Source: JAIXWP01 sp964428835 | GTDB taxonomy: Bacteria; Bacteroidota; Bacteroidia; Flavobacteriales_D; Sanyastnellaceae | Length of the DNA: 64,000 nucleotides | Assembly: GCA_964428835.1 (NCBI GenBank) | Contig: CAYRZQ010000009.1 | Coordinates: 1-64,000, forward strand | Reading direction: 5' to 3' | In this document: in pieces, positions 34,801 through 42,357 of the stretch | Position numbering within the stretch: position 1 is the stretch's first letter | Layout: every line of letters begins with the position of its first letter | Program-made: the position numbers and the translations under genes | The notes under the pieces: model-generated | What the model saw: only the letters and a program-made list of their open reading frames with translations | Databases searched by the model: none | What the model was told of the DNA's origin: nothing

Positions 34801-34961
34801 CAGCCAAGAAAATAAAAAGAAAAGGCCTAGGAGATCATCTTAAAAGTACATGTCACTTGCCAATTGCTGAACAACGCGAATTATTGAAGGAATTCATAAA
34901 TAACTGGAAAGGCGATCATGACCAACTTGATGACATGATCATGCTCGCAATCCAAATTTAA
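31836..34961 (+). CDS. Two-component-regulator propeller / SpoIIE phosphatase hybrid sensor
   Basis: A 1041-residue membrane sensor. After the signal peptide come about 640 residues of periplasmic regulator-propeller repeats (GLLLIGTGEGLFSFDG, NLWIGTIGKGLYLL, KNIWIGSEKSGVYVI), a Y_Y_Y domain (~655-725), one membrane helix (WWFYFIIFFILIFTVRVII), a coiled coil (~765-805) and a PP2C-type SpoIIE domain with ADCTGHGVPGAFMS and SDGITDQFGG, including the metal-binding Asp residues. It should convert an envelope signal into Ser/Thr dephosphorylation in the cytoplasm, not His-Asp transfer. Last gene of the three-gene operon; the stop interlocks with the LytTR regulator. Confidence 0.9.
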   Translation: MKATLSFISLILISLLCDAQSYRFNIFTEQQGLESRYVNTINQDANGLLLIGTGEGLFSFDGFDFKAFHKKNGLADELIQSSHACSNGEIWFGHGSSAVTIYKDEKLKALDLSKYFNGKVVDIYEDKENNKWLISQNSGLLKITAKNEITHFKSGIEDYTLSSILITPSGRTLLGTDMGLVEVKIKDGKIQVIEIPNFPLTNVTDIAASQNYIFVSTEDSGIFLCYLENGNYNFKPINYLGNDLSNYFIRSLKVSNNNELWLSTNQHGLIELSDFNGNMFTSLQAFNEAGTNAAENINVSFLDIEGNLWIGTIGKGLYLLEENYFAEYQSDLFKSGNSSLFAAGDTLYAGFFGKIYMSVKHPGMIIDSLDSRNGIPKDNLTAIHIDNKKNIWIGSEKSGVYVIKNNSLKVQKIALSKEFSNVKINDIESLDDNTYIATDYGIFFIKNFKVEYQATIETGLSANVIKALYKDSKNRIWIATTTEEIPYIENNAIQYLSGVFVDMQASIKCFAEDQNGNIWAGTDGQGVWRCTPHSPKVYNRTNSLKSDYCYSLLCDNKNNLWIGHRASLSKIDLSDNTTSVYEPDASSNRSFADNSVTICFEDNIIFGTNNGILRYDASKDIPNQYEPILNFTKLAISDSIYQIKDRIILPYGDYKLEFYFRGISLKDPTGVQYQYILEGLESEWSNSTTENFARFNHLSPGKYVFKIKCFNSDGIGGETIKFIEIEIKKPFWQTWWFYFIIFFILIFTVRVIITRRERILRENQVKLQKALDERTKEVVEQKELLEIKNKDITDSILYAKNIQNAMLPPKGALNKHFSDAYVYYKPRDIVSGDFYFVERFGSKIIVAVADCTGHGVPGAFMSLIGSTLIKDAAKMRDVNTPLELLSVLDHELNIILNKKIENAGIPDGMDISIIDFDVVTKELRFASANRPMFLCVNKELIEVRGNRRSIGDVIERNRTEFTQQSFQLSEGDIIYLFSDGITDQFGGPSAKKIKRKGLGDHLKSTCHLPIAEQRELLKEFINNWKGDHDQLDDMIMLAIQI

Positions 34962-35686
34962 AGACTCATCATATCGCGGAATCGCGCTGCTTGACGACGT
35001 GACACTTCAACAATAGTTCCGTCTTTTAATGTCATTCGCAAACCGCCATTAAACCAGTTTTCCACAGTATCCACCCATCTAAGGTTGACGATGAACTTAC
35101 GGTTTGTTCTAAAAAAAGTATGATCTAATCTTTCCTCAAGAGTGTTTAATGATTTTAGAATTAAAGGCTTTGATTGATGGAAAAATACGCGAACATAATT
35201 GCCTTCACTTTCAAAGAGCCTTACATCTTTGAGTGACACAAACCAGCACTTCTCTCCATCCTTCAAGAAGATTTGATCCTCCTGCCCTAGTCTTCCCTCG
35301 AACACTGCCGGGTTCGAATCCAATTTCTCCTCAAGAGCATTATTTTTTACTACTTTCTGAATAGCTTCTGTCAAGCGTATATCTTCAACAGGCTTTAAAA
35401 TATAGTCTATTGCGTCCACTTCAAATGCCTTCATCGCATACTCATCATAAGCAGTAACGAAAATAACCTGAGGCACTACTTCCAGTTTCTTAAGCATTTC
35501 AAAACCATTCATACCAGGCATTTGAACATCAAGAAAAATCAAATCTGGGTTGTGTTCTTCTATGGCCTTGATAGCTTCCTCGGCATTGGCACACTCACCA
35601 ATTACTTCTATTTCCGGATGCTTTGACAATAAGCTCATAAGCTCTTTTCTTGCTAAGCGCTCGTCATCTATAACTAGTGTTCTCAT
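34958..35686 (-). CDS. LytTR-family response regulator
   Basis: A 242-residue regulator. The receiver domain has VIDDERLARKEL, phosphoacceptor Asp53 in IFLDVQMPGMNG, and VTAYDEYAMKAFEVDAIDYILKP. The C-terminal LytTR DNA-binding domain (~140-242) has VRLFESEGNYVRVF and NRKFIVNLRWVD. It is coupled to its kinase gene by a 4-bp ATGA overlap. The pair is of the AlgR/LytR type that controls envelope and surface genes. It faces the OmpA/SpoIIE operon tail to tail. Confidence 0.93.
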   Translation of the reverse strand: MRTLVIDDERLARKELMSLLSKHPEIEVIGECANAEEAIKAIEEHNPDLIFLDVQMPGMNGFEMLKKLEVVPQVIFVTAYDEYAMKAFEVDAIDYILKPVEDIRLTEAIQKVVKNNALEEKLDSNPAVFEGRLGQEDQIFLKDGEKCWFVSLKDVRLFESEGNYVRVFFHQSKPLILKSLNTLEERLDHTFFRTNRKFIVNLRWVDTVENWFNGGLRMTLKDGTIVEVSRRQAARFRDMMSL

Positions 35687-36732
35687 GATTGTTTTATTTT
35701 ACAAGGAATATTTAGTTGCGTAATCACAAAATTATCTTGGTTGAAAATTTCAAACGTGGCTCTTTCACCATAAATAAGATCAAGCCGTTTGCGTGTATTT
35801 GAAAGGCCGATGCCTTGAGCCGTTTTGTTCTGCTCGAAGACACCACTATTTTTCACTACTATTTTTACTGATTCATTCTCCAAATTGATTGTTAGTTCAA
35901 TCAATCCACCCTCTATAATTTTTGAGATCCCGTGCTTTACTGCATTCTCAACAATTGTTTGAAGCATGAATGGAGGAATATGAAATGCTAAAGTATCTTC
36001 ATCCACGTCCATTCGAATTGTGAGGCGCTCTTCAAATCGCACTTTCTCCATCCATAAATAATTCTCCACTAAATCCAACTCTTCTTTGAGCGTTACGGTC
36101 ATATTTTTACCAAGCATCAAATTATTTCTAACAATAGAGCTCAGCATATTTATAGCCTTTTTTGATTTTTCCGGATCTTCGTCAATGAGCGCTCTAATGC
36201 TATTCAAAGAATTGAACATGAAATGAGGATTCATTTGTGATCGAAAGCTGTTGAGCTCTATCTCTGTTTTAGCAGCTCTCAGCTCCAGGTTTTGAATTTC
36301 TTCCTTTTTCCAGTTTTCAAATACATTCACTGCGAAGTAAAGAATAGACCAAAGGAAAAATAAGAACCAAAACTTCAGGACGTTCAAAAAGAAAGTTACC
36401 GAAAAAAAAGTCAATACTAAAGGAAAATCACCATTGATGATGTCCGTGAGAGCCGTGTTAAATAGCACGAATAAGAAGCTCATCAGAATGGATGCGACCA
36501 GAATGCGAGGAATAAGAGCAATTATATTGAGTCTCTTCCATCCAAGTTGATGGATGACCGTTCGGAAGATGTGTGTGATAGACACCCCCATGATAAAGAC
36601 CATTATTGAGACGTTGAGCGCGCGATTCAGGTCTTGATCAGTAATGATGGCACTAATGATATTACCCAAAATGAATAAAATCCAGCCAATAATTTGACAT
36701 GCCCAGTAAACGATATTGCGGTTAGGCTTCAT
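35683..36732 (-). CDS. LytS-type sensor histidine kinase
   Basis: A 349-residue kinase with four hydrophobic helices in the first ~135 residues and no large periplasmic domain. The His_kinase domain has FRSQMNPHFMFNSLNSIRAL with His170. The HATPase has PPFMLQTIVENAVKHGI (N box) and GIGLSNTRKRLDLIYG (G box). It phosphorylates the LytTR regulator encoded immediately downstream. The signal is unknown and is probably sensed in or near the membrane. Confidence 0.92.
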   Translation of the reverse strand: MKPNRNIVYWACQIIGWILFILGNIISAIITDQDLNRALNVSIMVFIMGVSITHIFRTVIHQLGWKRLNIIALIPRILVASILMSFLFVLFNTALTDIINGDFPLVLTFFSVTFFLNVLKFWFLFFLWSILYFAVNVFENWKKEEIQNLELRAAKTEIELNSFRSQMNPHFMFNSLNSIRALIDEDPEKSKKAINMLSSIVRNNLMLGKNMTVTLKEELDLVENYLWMEKVRFEERLTIRMDVDEDTLAFHIPPFMLQTIVENAVKHGISKIIEGGLIELTINLENESVKIVVKNSGVFEQNKTAQGIGLSNTRKRLDLIYGERATFEIFNQDNFVITQLNIPCKIKQS

Positions 36733-36852
36733 TACGCCATCAAAAATACTTACAATCTTATCACCAGAGGATAAGTTATATGTACGGCTTCAATTAGAGC
36801 TAAATGGTGAATTATTTGACATAAACGGAGAAATTAGCAGACATTTGTATAG

Positions 36853-37470
36853 ATGAATTTTTTAGCGCATTTCTATTTAGCATACGGGAACGAAGGTCGA
36901 TTGATTGGTCAATTCATTGCAGATAGTGTGAAAGGGAGGAATTACGAACAATACCCAGAACTCATAAGAGATGGGATACGTCAACATCGACTCATTGATC
37001 ACCTCACTGAGATTTCTGAAGGACCTATGGAACTGCGAGCTTTTCTACGGCCCAATTGCGGACTCTTATCACCTGTAGCAGTGGATATGCTTCTCGATCA
37101 CGTCCTTGCTAAAAATTGGCACGATTATCATGCGCTGCCCCTCGCTGAATTCGCGACAGGTTGTTATAACAATCTTCAAACGAACGAGGCTATGATTCCA
37201 GACCGCATGAAAGAGGCACTTTTTTATATGTCCAAATACAATTGGCTCAGTGCCTATGCCGAGCCAGAAGGAATTTTGAAAAGCATCTCAGGCCTGAGCA
37301 AAAGGGTGAATGGAGGTGCTCTGTTAAACAACATTGCTCCCATATTCGAAGAGGCAGTGAATCAGGCTGAAAAGGCGTTTGAAAGCTATTTTCCAATCCT
37401 TTGTAAGTCCATCAAAAGCGAAATCTCGTCCTCATCTGAACCCTTTTTAGGTTTAAATCACTATTTTTAA
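36853..37470 (+). CDS. ACP phosphodiesterase (AcpH-like) family protein
   Basis: A 205-residue soluble protein of the AcpH/DUF479 family: MNFLAHFYLAYGNEG, GQFIADSVKGRNYEQYP, GIRQHRLIDHLTE and MLLDHVLAKNWHDYH give the expected His/Asp pattern. E. coli AcpH removes the 4'-phosphopantetheine arm from acyl carrier protein; members elsewhere may have other substrates. A GACATTTG element ends 5 nt before the ATG and may be its -7 box. It stands alone. Confidence 0.85.
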   Translation: MNFLAHFYLAYGNEGRLIGQFIADSVKGRNYEQYPELIRDGIRQHRLIDHLTEISEGPMELRAFLRPNCGLLSPVAVDMLLDHVLAKNWHDYHALPLAEFATGCYNNLQTNEAMIPDRMKEALFYMSKYNWLSAYAEPEGILKSISGLSKRVNGGALLNNIAPIFEEAVNQAEKAFESYFPILCKSIKSEISSSSEPFLGLNHYF

Positions 37471-37481
37471 AAAAGAAACCC

Positions 37482-37489
37482 TATTTTTG
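37482..37489 (+). promoter_or_regulatory. -7 box (TATTTTTG) for secreted protein gene
   Basis: An exact TAnnTTTG, 28 nt before the ATG at 37518. Confidence 0.5.
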
Positions 37490-37517
37490 TCCTCAACGAT
37501 ACTAAACCGATCGTTTT

Positions 37518-38303
37518 ATGAAAAAGTCTTTAACCTTTATTTTCCTTCTCATCGCCACCTTCAGCGTTCACGCGGGCAGCATTGTCATGGAGGGTCGCTA
37601 TCAGCAAAGAAATATATTTGTTGTAAATCAAATTAGCCAAGACGGCGTAGGCTTTTGCGTTTATGAAGTCACCGTAAATGGCCAGATTACCACCGACGAA
37701 ATCAACTCTCAAGCATTTGAAATTGATCTAAGTATTCTTAGTTTAAAAGTCGGAGACCCAACAACTGTAGTCATTAAACATAAAGATGGATGTACCCCTA
37801 AGGTACTAAATCCTGGCGCACTTGAGCCCAGTCCTACCTTCGAATGTAAAAAAATATCTTGCAATGATAATGGCCTTTTGACTTGGGAAACAACAGGCGA
37901 AATGGGCAAACTTCCTTATATCATCCAACAGTTTAAATGGAACAAATGGGTGAATGTGGGTGAAGTTATGGGAGTGGGAACTGCAGTAAAAAACACCTAC
38001 ACCTTTCAGACAAGCCTAGTCAGTGGCTTGAATAAATTTAGAGTAGCTCAAAAAAGTTACGAAGGAGACCTGAGAAAAAGCATAGAATGTGAAGTAACAA
38101 GCAAGATTACTCCAGTAACTTTTCAATACGATAAAAAAGCGAAGCTTATTAACTTCTCAGGAAACACTTCATACGAAGTCTTCAATAGCTACGGAAATAT
38201 TGTGAAAAGAGGCATCGGTAACTCGATAGACGTGACTTCCTTTTCAAAAGGTGAATATTGGATTAGCTACGACAACACTACGTCCAAGTTTATTAAAAAG
38301 TAA
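37518..38303 (+). CDS. Secreted protein of unknown function with short sorting-domain-like tail
   Basis: A 261-residue protein with signal peptide (KKSLTFIFLLIATFSVHAG). The body is beta-rich and contains few recognisable motifs (IFVVNQISQDGVGFCVYEV, VVIKHKDGC). The last ~45 residues (TSYEVFNSYGNIVKRG, then IDVTSFSKGEYWISYDN, ending KFIKK) follow the strand order of a type A T9SS sorting domain, though shorter than most. I infer T9SS export. The gene is monocistronic, with a promoter box before it and a terminator after it. Confidence 0.7.
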   Translation: MKKSLTFIFLLIATFSVHAGSIVMEGRYQQRNIFVVNQISQDGVGFCVYEVTVNGQITTDEINSQAFEIDLSILSLKVGDPTTVVIKHKDGCTPKVLNPGALEPSPTFECKKISCNDNGLLTWETTGEMGKLPYIIQQFKWNKWVNVGEVMGVGTAVKNTYTFQTSLVSGLNKFRVAQKSYEGDLRKSIECEVTSKITPVTFQYDKKAKLINFSGNTSYEVFNSYGNIVKRGIGNSIDVTSFSKGEYWISYDNTTSKFIKK

Positions 38304-38335
38304 TACCAACCAAAACCATAAACCGCTTACCAACT

Positions 38336-38365
38336 AGAGGCTGTCCGATTTCGGTCAGCCTCTTT
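38336..38365 (+). terminator. Intrinsic terminator
   Basis: AGAGGCTG and CAGCCTCT pair around an inner CCGA/TCGG stem and are followed by TTTT. It ends the secreted-protein transcript. Confidence 0.8.
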
Positions 38366-38398
38366 TTGTGTTAAAATATTTCGTATTTTGCAGTCAAT

Positions 38399-39832
38399 AT
38401 GACTAACCTAACAAAATGGACATACACGGTTACCTTCATCCTTTTTGCTGCTTTTGTGCTTTCATCTTGCGAAAACAATGATGACGAGAGTTCACTTCTT
38501 ATACCAGCCCCTATTTACTTTGACCTAGACTCGATCAAAGCGAGGGGTAAGATAATTTTGATTACAGAGAATGGCCCCACTACCTACTATCAGTATCGTG
38601 GCCAAGGAAGAGGTTTTGATTACGATCTTGTCGCCGCATTTGCTAAATCTATTGGTGTCAAGCTGGAAATTCGCATCCTCGACGACGTCGACAAAATGTT
38701 TGCTCATCTCAACAAAGGCGAAGGCGATATCATTGCCTCAAATCTCACAATCACCGAGGAAAGGAAAAAGTTTGTTCGCTTTAGTGCGCCCGTGTATCAA
38801 ACAAGACAGATGTTGGTGCAAAAAAAATTAGACCCCTTAAAGCCTGACTCCATAATTGAAATTTTAAAAGACACTCTTGCCCTTAACAATAAGAATATAT
38901 GGGTTCATCGATACTCATCATTCTTTACACGCTTGAAGGAGATTGAAAAAAATAATGATATCGAAATTAATATTCACGAAGCACCAGGAGAAATAAGCAC
39001 CGAAGACATGATTCGCCTTACTGCTTCGGGTGAAATTGAACGCACCATAACCGATGAGAATCTAGCAATTCTTCAACAACTTGATTATCCTGAATTGGAC
39101 ATGTCCATCCCTGCAAGTGGTCCGCAGTCTATCGGTTGGGCCGTAAGAAGCAACGCCCCAAACCTTGAAAAGGCCATCAATCAATGGCTGGAGAGTAAAA
39201 ATGGCAAGAAAAAAATCACCAAAACTTTCGACAAATACTTCAAAATTGAAAGCTATTATGGCTACAAAGGTCCCTACCAATTACCACAAATTGGACCTGG
39301 TAAAATCTCACCATTCGATTCCTTATTCAAAAAATACGCACCTGAAATCAAATGGGATTGGAGACTGCTCGCTGCGCTTTGCTATCAAGAGTCCCGATTC
39401 AATCCGGAGGCAGTTTCATGGAGCGGAGCTTTTGGCCTGATGCAACTAATGCCTGAGACAGCGGCGCGCTTTGATTGTGATACATCACAACTGGTAGAGC
39501 CCAATATTCGAGCAGGAGTCAAATACATTCAACATCTGGAAAGGTATTGGCGAGATCGAATACCCAATCCTGACGAGCGGAGGAAATTCGTCTTGGCGAG
39601 CTACAATATTGGTCCTGGGCATATTCAGGATGCACGAAATATCGCCACCATGTTGGGCAAACCCGATACCATTTGGGATGGACACGTGGCAGAATGCCTA
39701 CTTTTGAAAACTCAAGAAAAATACTATACTTTAGACGTGGTAAAACATGGGTATTGTCATGCAAAAGAACCATATCATTTTGTAGAAAAAATACTTGCCG
39801 TTTACAACCATTATAGGGAAAAAGTAAAATGA
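38399..39832 (+). CDS. mltF: MltF-type membrane-bound lytic transglycosylase
   Basis: A 477-residue lipoprotein with lipobox LSSC near residue 25. The N-terminal half is a periplasmic substrate-binding (SBP_bac_3) domain (RGKIILITENGPTTYY, GFDYDLVAAFAKSIGV). The C-terminal SLT domain has the catalytic Glu in CYQESRFNPEAVSWSGAFGLMQLMP and the closing SYNIGPGHI. MltF cleaves the MurNAc-GlcNAc bond of peptidoglycan with 1,6-anhydro product, and the binding domain modulates it. The stop overlaps the next start by 4 bp. Confidence 0.92.
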   Translation: MTNLTKWTYTVTFILFAAFVLSSCENNDDESSLLIPAPIYFDLDSIKARGKIILITENGPTTYYQYRGQGRGFDYDLVAAFAKSIGVKLEIRILDDVDKMFAHLNKGEGDIIASNLTITEERKKFVRFSAPVYQTRQMLVQKKLDPLKPDSIIEILKDTLALNNKNIWVHRYSSFFTRLKEIEKNNDIEINIHEAPGEISTEDMIRLTASGEIERTITDENLAILQQLDYPELDMSIPASGPQSIGWAVRSNAPNLEKAINQWLESKNGKKKITKTFDKYFKIESYYGYKGPYQLPQIGPGKISPFDSLFKKYAPEIKWDWRLLAALCYQESRFNPEAVSWSGAFGLMQLMPETAARFDCDTSQLVEPNIRAGVKYIQHLERYWRDRIPNPDERRKFVLASYNIGPGHIQDARNIATMLGKPDTIWDGHVAECLLLKTQEKYYTLDVVKHGYCHAKEPYHFVEKILAVYNHYREKVK

Positions 39833-40485
39833 TAAAATATTGCTTCATCTTTATACTCGCACTCGCATTCATTTTTTCTTCTTGTAAAAAAGATGAAGAA
39901 AAAAACACATACCTTCTCAAAGGAACAGTCACTGATGCTCTTAATGGCCAAGCAATCTCTGGCGCCCGTGTTGAGGTAGAGCAACAGACTTTGGATGGAT
40001 CCACCTTTGGAGCTATTTACAATTTTGCCTCCGGAGGAGAGACCAATGGAAGCGGTAGTTTCAATTTAGAATGGGAAAAAGCGAATCTTGTTGAAGCAAG
40101 AGTAACAGGAGCTAAAGCAGGATATATAACTAGAATATACAACCTCAACGCCTCTTCATTTAAACCTGGTGAGCCCGTAACTCAAAACCTTGCCCTATTT
40201 CCAGAAGCAAATATTCAAATTAGAGTTCAGAAAACAGGTGTAAATCTTAATGCAAATGCACTCAATTTCCGCTTTGAAAACGCCGAGTTTGATTGTCTTT
40301 GCTGCAACAATAGTTGGAGAAATTTTAATAACACCACTACTGATAGCACATTTACGTGCAGAGCGTATGGTGATTCTTGGCTTCGTTACCGATACGAAGT
40401 CGTGACAGGCTCAAATAGCGAACTTTTAAGAGACAGTATTTTTTGTCAAAGAAATTCCATAATTAACCTCGATATACAGTGGTAG
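39829..40485 (+). CDS. Lipoprotein with carboxypeptidase-regulatory-like domain
   Basis: A 218-residue lipoprotein (lipobox FSSC, about residue 19). Residues ~28-110 look like a CarboxypepD_reg-like beta sandwich (LLKGTVTDALNGQAISGARVEVEQ, GSGSFNLEWEK). The rest contains a Cys cluster (FDCLCCNNSW) and further Cys residues, possibly disulfides. I do not recognise a specific function. Coupled to mltF by a 4-bp ATGA overlap, so it may be exported to work with the transglycosylase. Confidence 0.75.
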   Translation: MIKYCFIFILALAFIFSSCKKDEEKNTYLLKGTVTDALNGQAISGARVEVEQQTLDGSTFGAIYNFASGGETNGSGSFNLEWEKANLVEARVTGAKAGYITRIYNLNASSFKPGEPVTQNLALFPEANIQIRVQKTGVNLNANALNFRFENAEFDCLCCNNSWRNFNNTTTDSTFTCRAYGDSWLRYRYEVVTGSNSELLRDSIFCQRNSIINLDIQW

Positions 40486-40526
40486 AAAACAACAGAAGTT
40501 TGTACCACGAAAAAGAGACATCTGCA

Positions 40527-42320
40527 ATGAAAAAAATTTTTACCACATTAACGTTCATCATCAGCTTACTTTCACTTACTGCGCAGGAAATTCTCCCACG
40601 TGGATACTCCTCTCAAGAATTGGAAATGATAGCAAGAGGGCAAGTTCAGCTGCATCAAAATAGCAGAGCTATAGAGACACCTCCTCCATTTCCTAATCTC
40701 CGAAGCGCCGCTGAGTGGGAAGAAATACAAGCCCTTACAATTTCATGGACAGGATTTCCTGGAATCCTTAAACAAATAGTGGCGGCCGCTAGAACTCAAA
40801 CCAGAGTGCTCATTCTTTCCGAAGATGTAGCTGAGACAGAAGACTACTTGCTCAGTTCAAATCTAGGTGGACCAGCCTTCGCTAATCTAAATAATGTCAC
40901 AATCATTCCTGGAGAATTCGATTCCATTTGGATGCGCGACTACGCAGCGAATACTGTTTATGGTAATGAAGTCGATGATCTAGTAATGGTGGATTGGATC
41001 TATAATCGAATCACCCGTCCCAACGATAATGCTTCGCCTCAATACTTTGCAGACGAACTTGGAATCGATTTGTATGCCATGACTCAAAGTCCCGACGACT
41101 TGGTGAATACTGGCGGCAACTGGATGTCTGACGGATTTGGAACTGCAATGGCATCAGAGTTAATTCTTGAAGAAAATGAACCTGGCAATCCTTACGGTGT
41201 TACCGCTAAAACTGAAGAAGAAATTGACGCGCTCGTTCAAGAGTACCTAGGAATCGATAGGTATGTTAAAATGCCCACATTGCCATATGACGGCATTCAT
41301 CATATCGATATGCACATGAAGCTATTGGATGAAGAAACCTTGTTAGTGGGAGAATATCCAGAAGGTATTTCAGATGGACCTCAAATCAATGCGAACATCG
41401 AATATGTTCTGTCCAACTATATGTCAAAATGGGGAACACCTTATGAAGTCATCCGCATTCCAATGCCTCCAAGCGCAAGCGGATTGTGGCCGAGCTCTAC
41501 ACCCACCGCTGGATACTACAGAACCTATACAAATGCGACATTTGTAAATAATACAGTCATATTCCCAACCTATCGCGAAGAATACGACACCACGGCATAT
41601 CGCATTTGGGGCGAAGCCCTTCCTGGATATAATATTGTTGGTATCGATTCCGATAATCAAGAGGAACAAATCATTGCTCTAAGCGGAGCCATCCACTGTA
41701 TCACGCACAGCATTGGCGTAAGCGATCCCCTTCTTATATCTCATCAGTCATTAGATGATACCGAAGACCAAGTGAATCCTTACACCGTTGATGCATACAT
41801 GAAACACCGCACTGGAATAAGCAATGCGAAACTTTTTTGGAAAACAGATCTCGCTGATGAATATGTCGAAGTTGCAATGACATCCATCGGCGATGATATC
41901 TATAGAGGATTCATTCCAGCCCAACCTGGAGGAACTACCGTTTACTATTACGTGCAAGGCACATCAGTATCAGGAAAAGTTCAAAATAGACCAATGCCTG
42001 CACCTGCAGGATATTGGCATTTTAACGTAATTGGAAACGCCGTAAATATTGAGGAGAACAACACATTATCTTTTTCTCGTGTCTTCCCTAATCCAGCGGA
42101 AGCAATAACATGCATCGAGTTCAACAATCTGCATTCAGAGCAAGGCAGTGTTGAGTTGATTAATTCACTCGGGCAAACAGTAACTACTATTTTCAATGGT
42201 ACACTGCCGCTTGGAACACAAAAATATTTTATCAACGCGGCCCAGTTCCCCGCTGGATTGTATCACATTCGAGTGGCTACTAAAACATCTGTTGCAAGTA
42301 CTCCTTTGATGATAAAGTGA
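40527..42320 (+). CDS. Secreted PPAD/agmatine-deiminase family enzyme with T9SS sorting domain
   Basis: A 597-residue protein; the ATG at 40527 gives the signal peptide (KKIFTTLTFIISLLSLTAQ), whereas a longer frame from 40479 does not. The catalytic domain (~50-410) belongs to the family of Porphyromonas peptidylarginine deiminase and agmatine deiminase: IWMRDYA (Asp138), GIHHIDMHMK (His259, Asp261) and SGAIHCITHSIG (Cys391). A spacer beta domain follows, then a T9SS sorting domain (~515-597: VFPNPAEA, VELINSLGQTV, FPAGLYHIRVA). A signal peptide plus T9SS tail favours a surface peptidyl-arginine deiminase over a cytoplasmic agmatine enzyme; this is inference. Confidence 0.85.
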   Translation: MKKIFTTLTFIISLLSLTAQEILPRGYSSQELEMIARGQVQLHQNSRAIETPPPFPNLRSAAEWEEIQALTISWTGFPGILKQIVAAARTQTRVLILSEDVAETEDYLLSSNLGGPAFANLNNVTIIPGEFDSIWMRDYAANTVYGNEVDDLVMVDWIYNRITRPNDNASPQYFADELGIDLYAMTQSPDDLVNTGGNWMSDGFGTAMASELILEENEPGNPYGVTAKTEEEIDALVQEYLGIDRYVKMPTLPYDGIHHIDMHMKLLDEETLLVGEYPEGISDGPQINANIEYVLSNYMSKWGTPYEVIRIPMPPSASGLWPSSTPTAGYYRTYTNATFVNNTVIFPTYREEYDTTAYRIWGEALPGYNIVGIDSDNQEEQIIALSGAIHCITHSIGVSDPLLISHQSLDDTEDQVNPYTVDAYMKHRTGISNAKLFWKTDLADEYVEVAMTSIGDDIYRGFIPAQPGGTTVYYYVQGTSVSGKVQNRPMPAPAGYWHFNVIGNAVNIEENNTLSFSRVFPNPAEAITCIEFNNLHSEQGSVELINSLGQTVTTIFNGTLPLGTQKYFINAAQFPAGLYHIRVATKTSVASTPLMIK

Positions 42321-42357
42321 TAATCTGATTACCAATCTCTACTAAATCTCCATCCAC

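Noticed and set aside
40527..42320. Cytoplasmic agmatine deiminase of polyamine metabolism
   Set aside because: A signal peptide and a T9SS sorting domain show it is exported.
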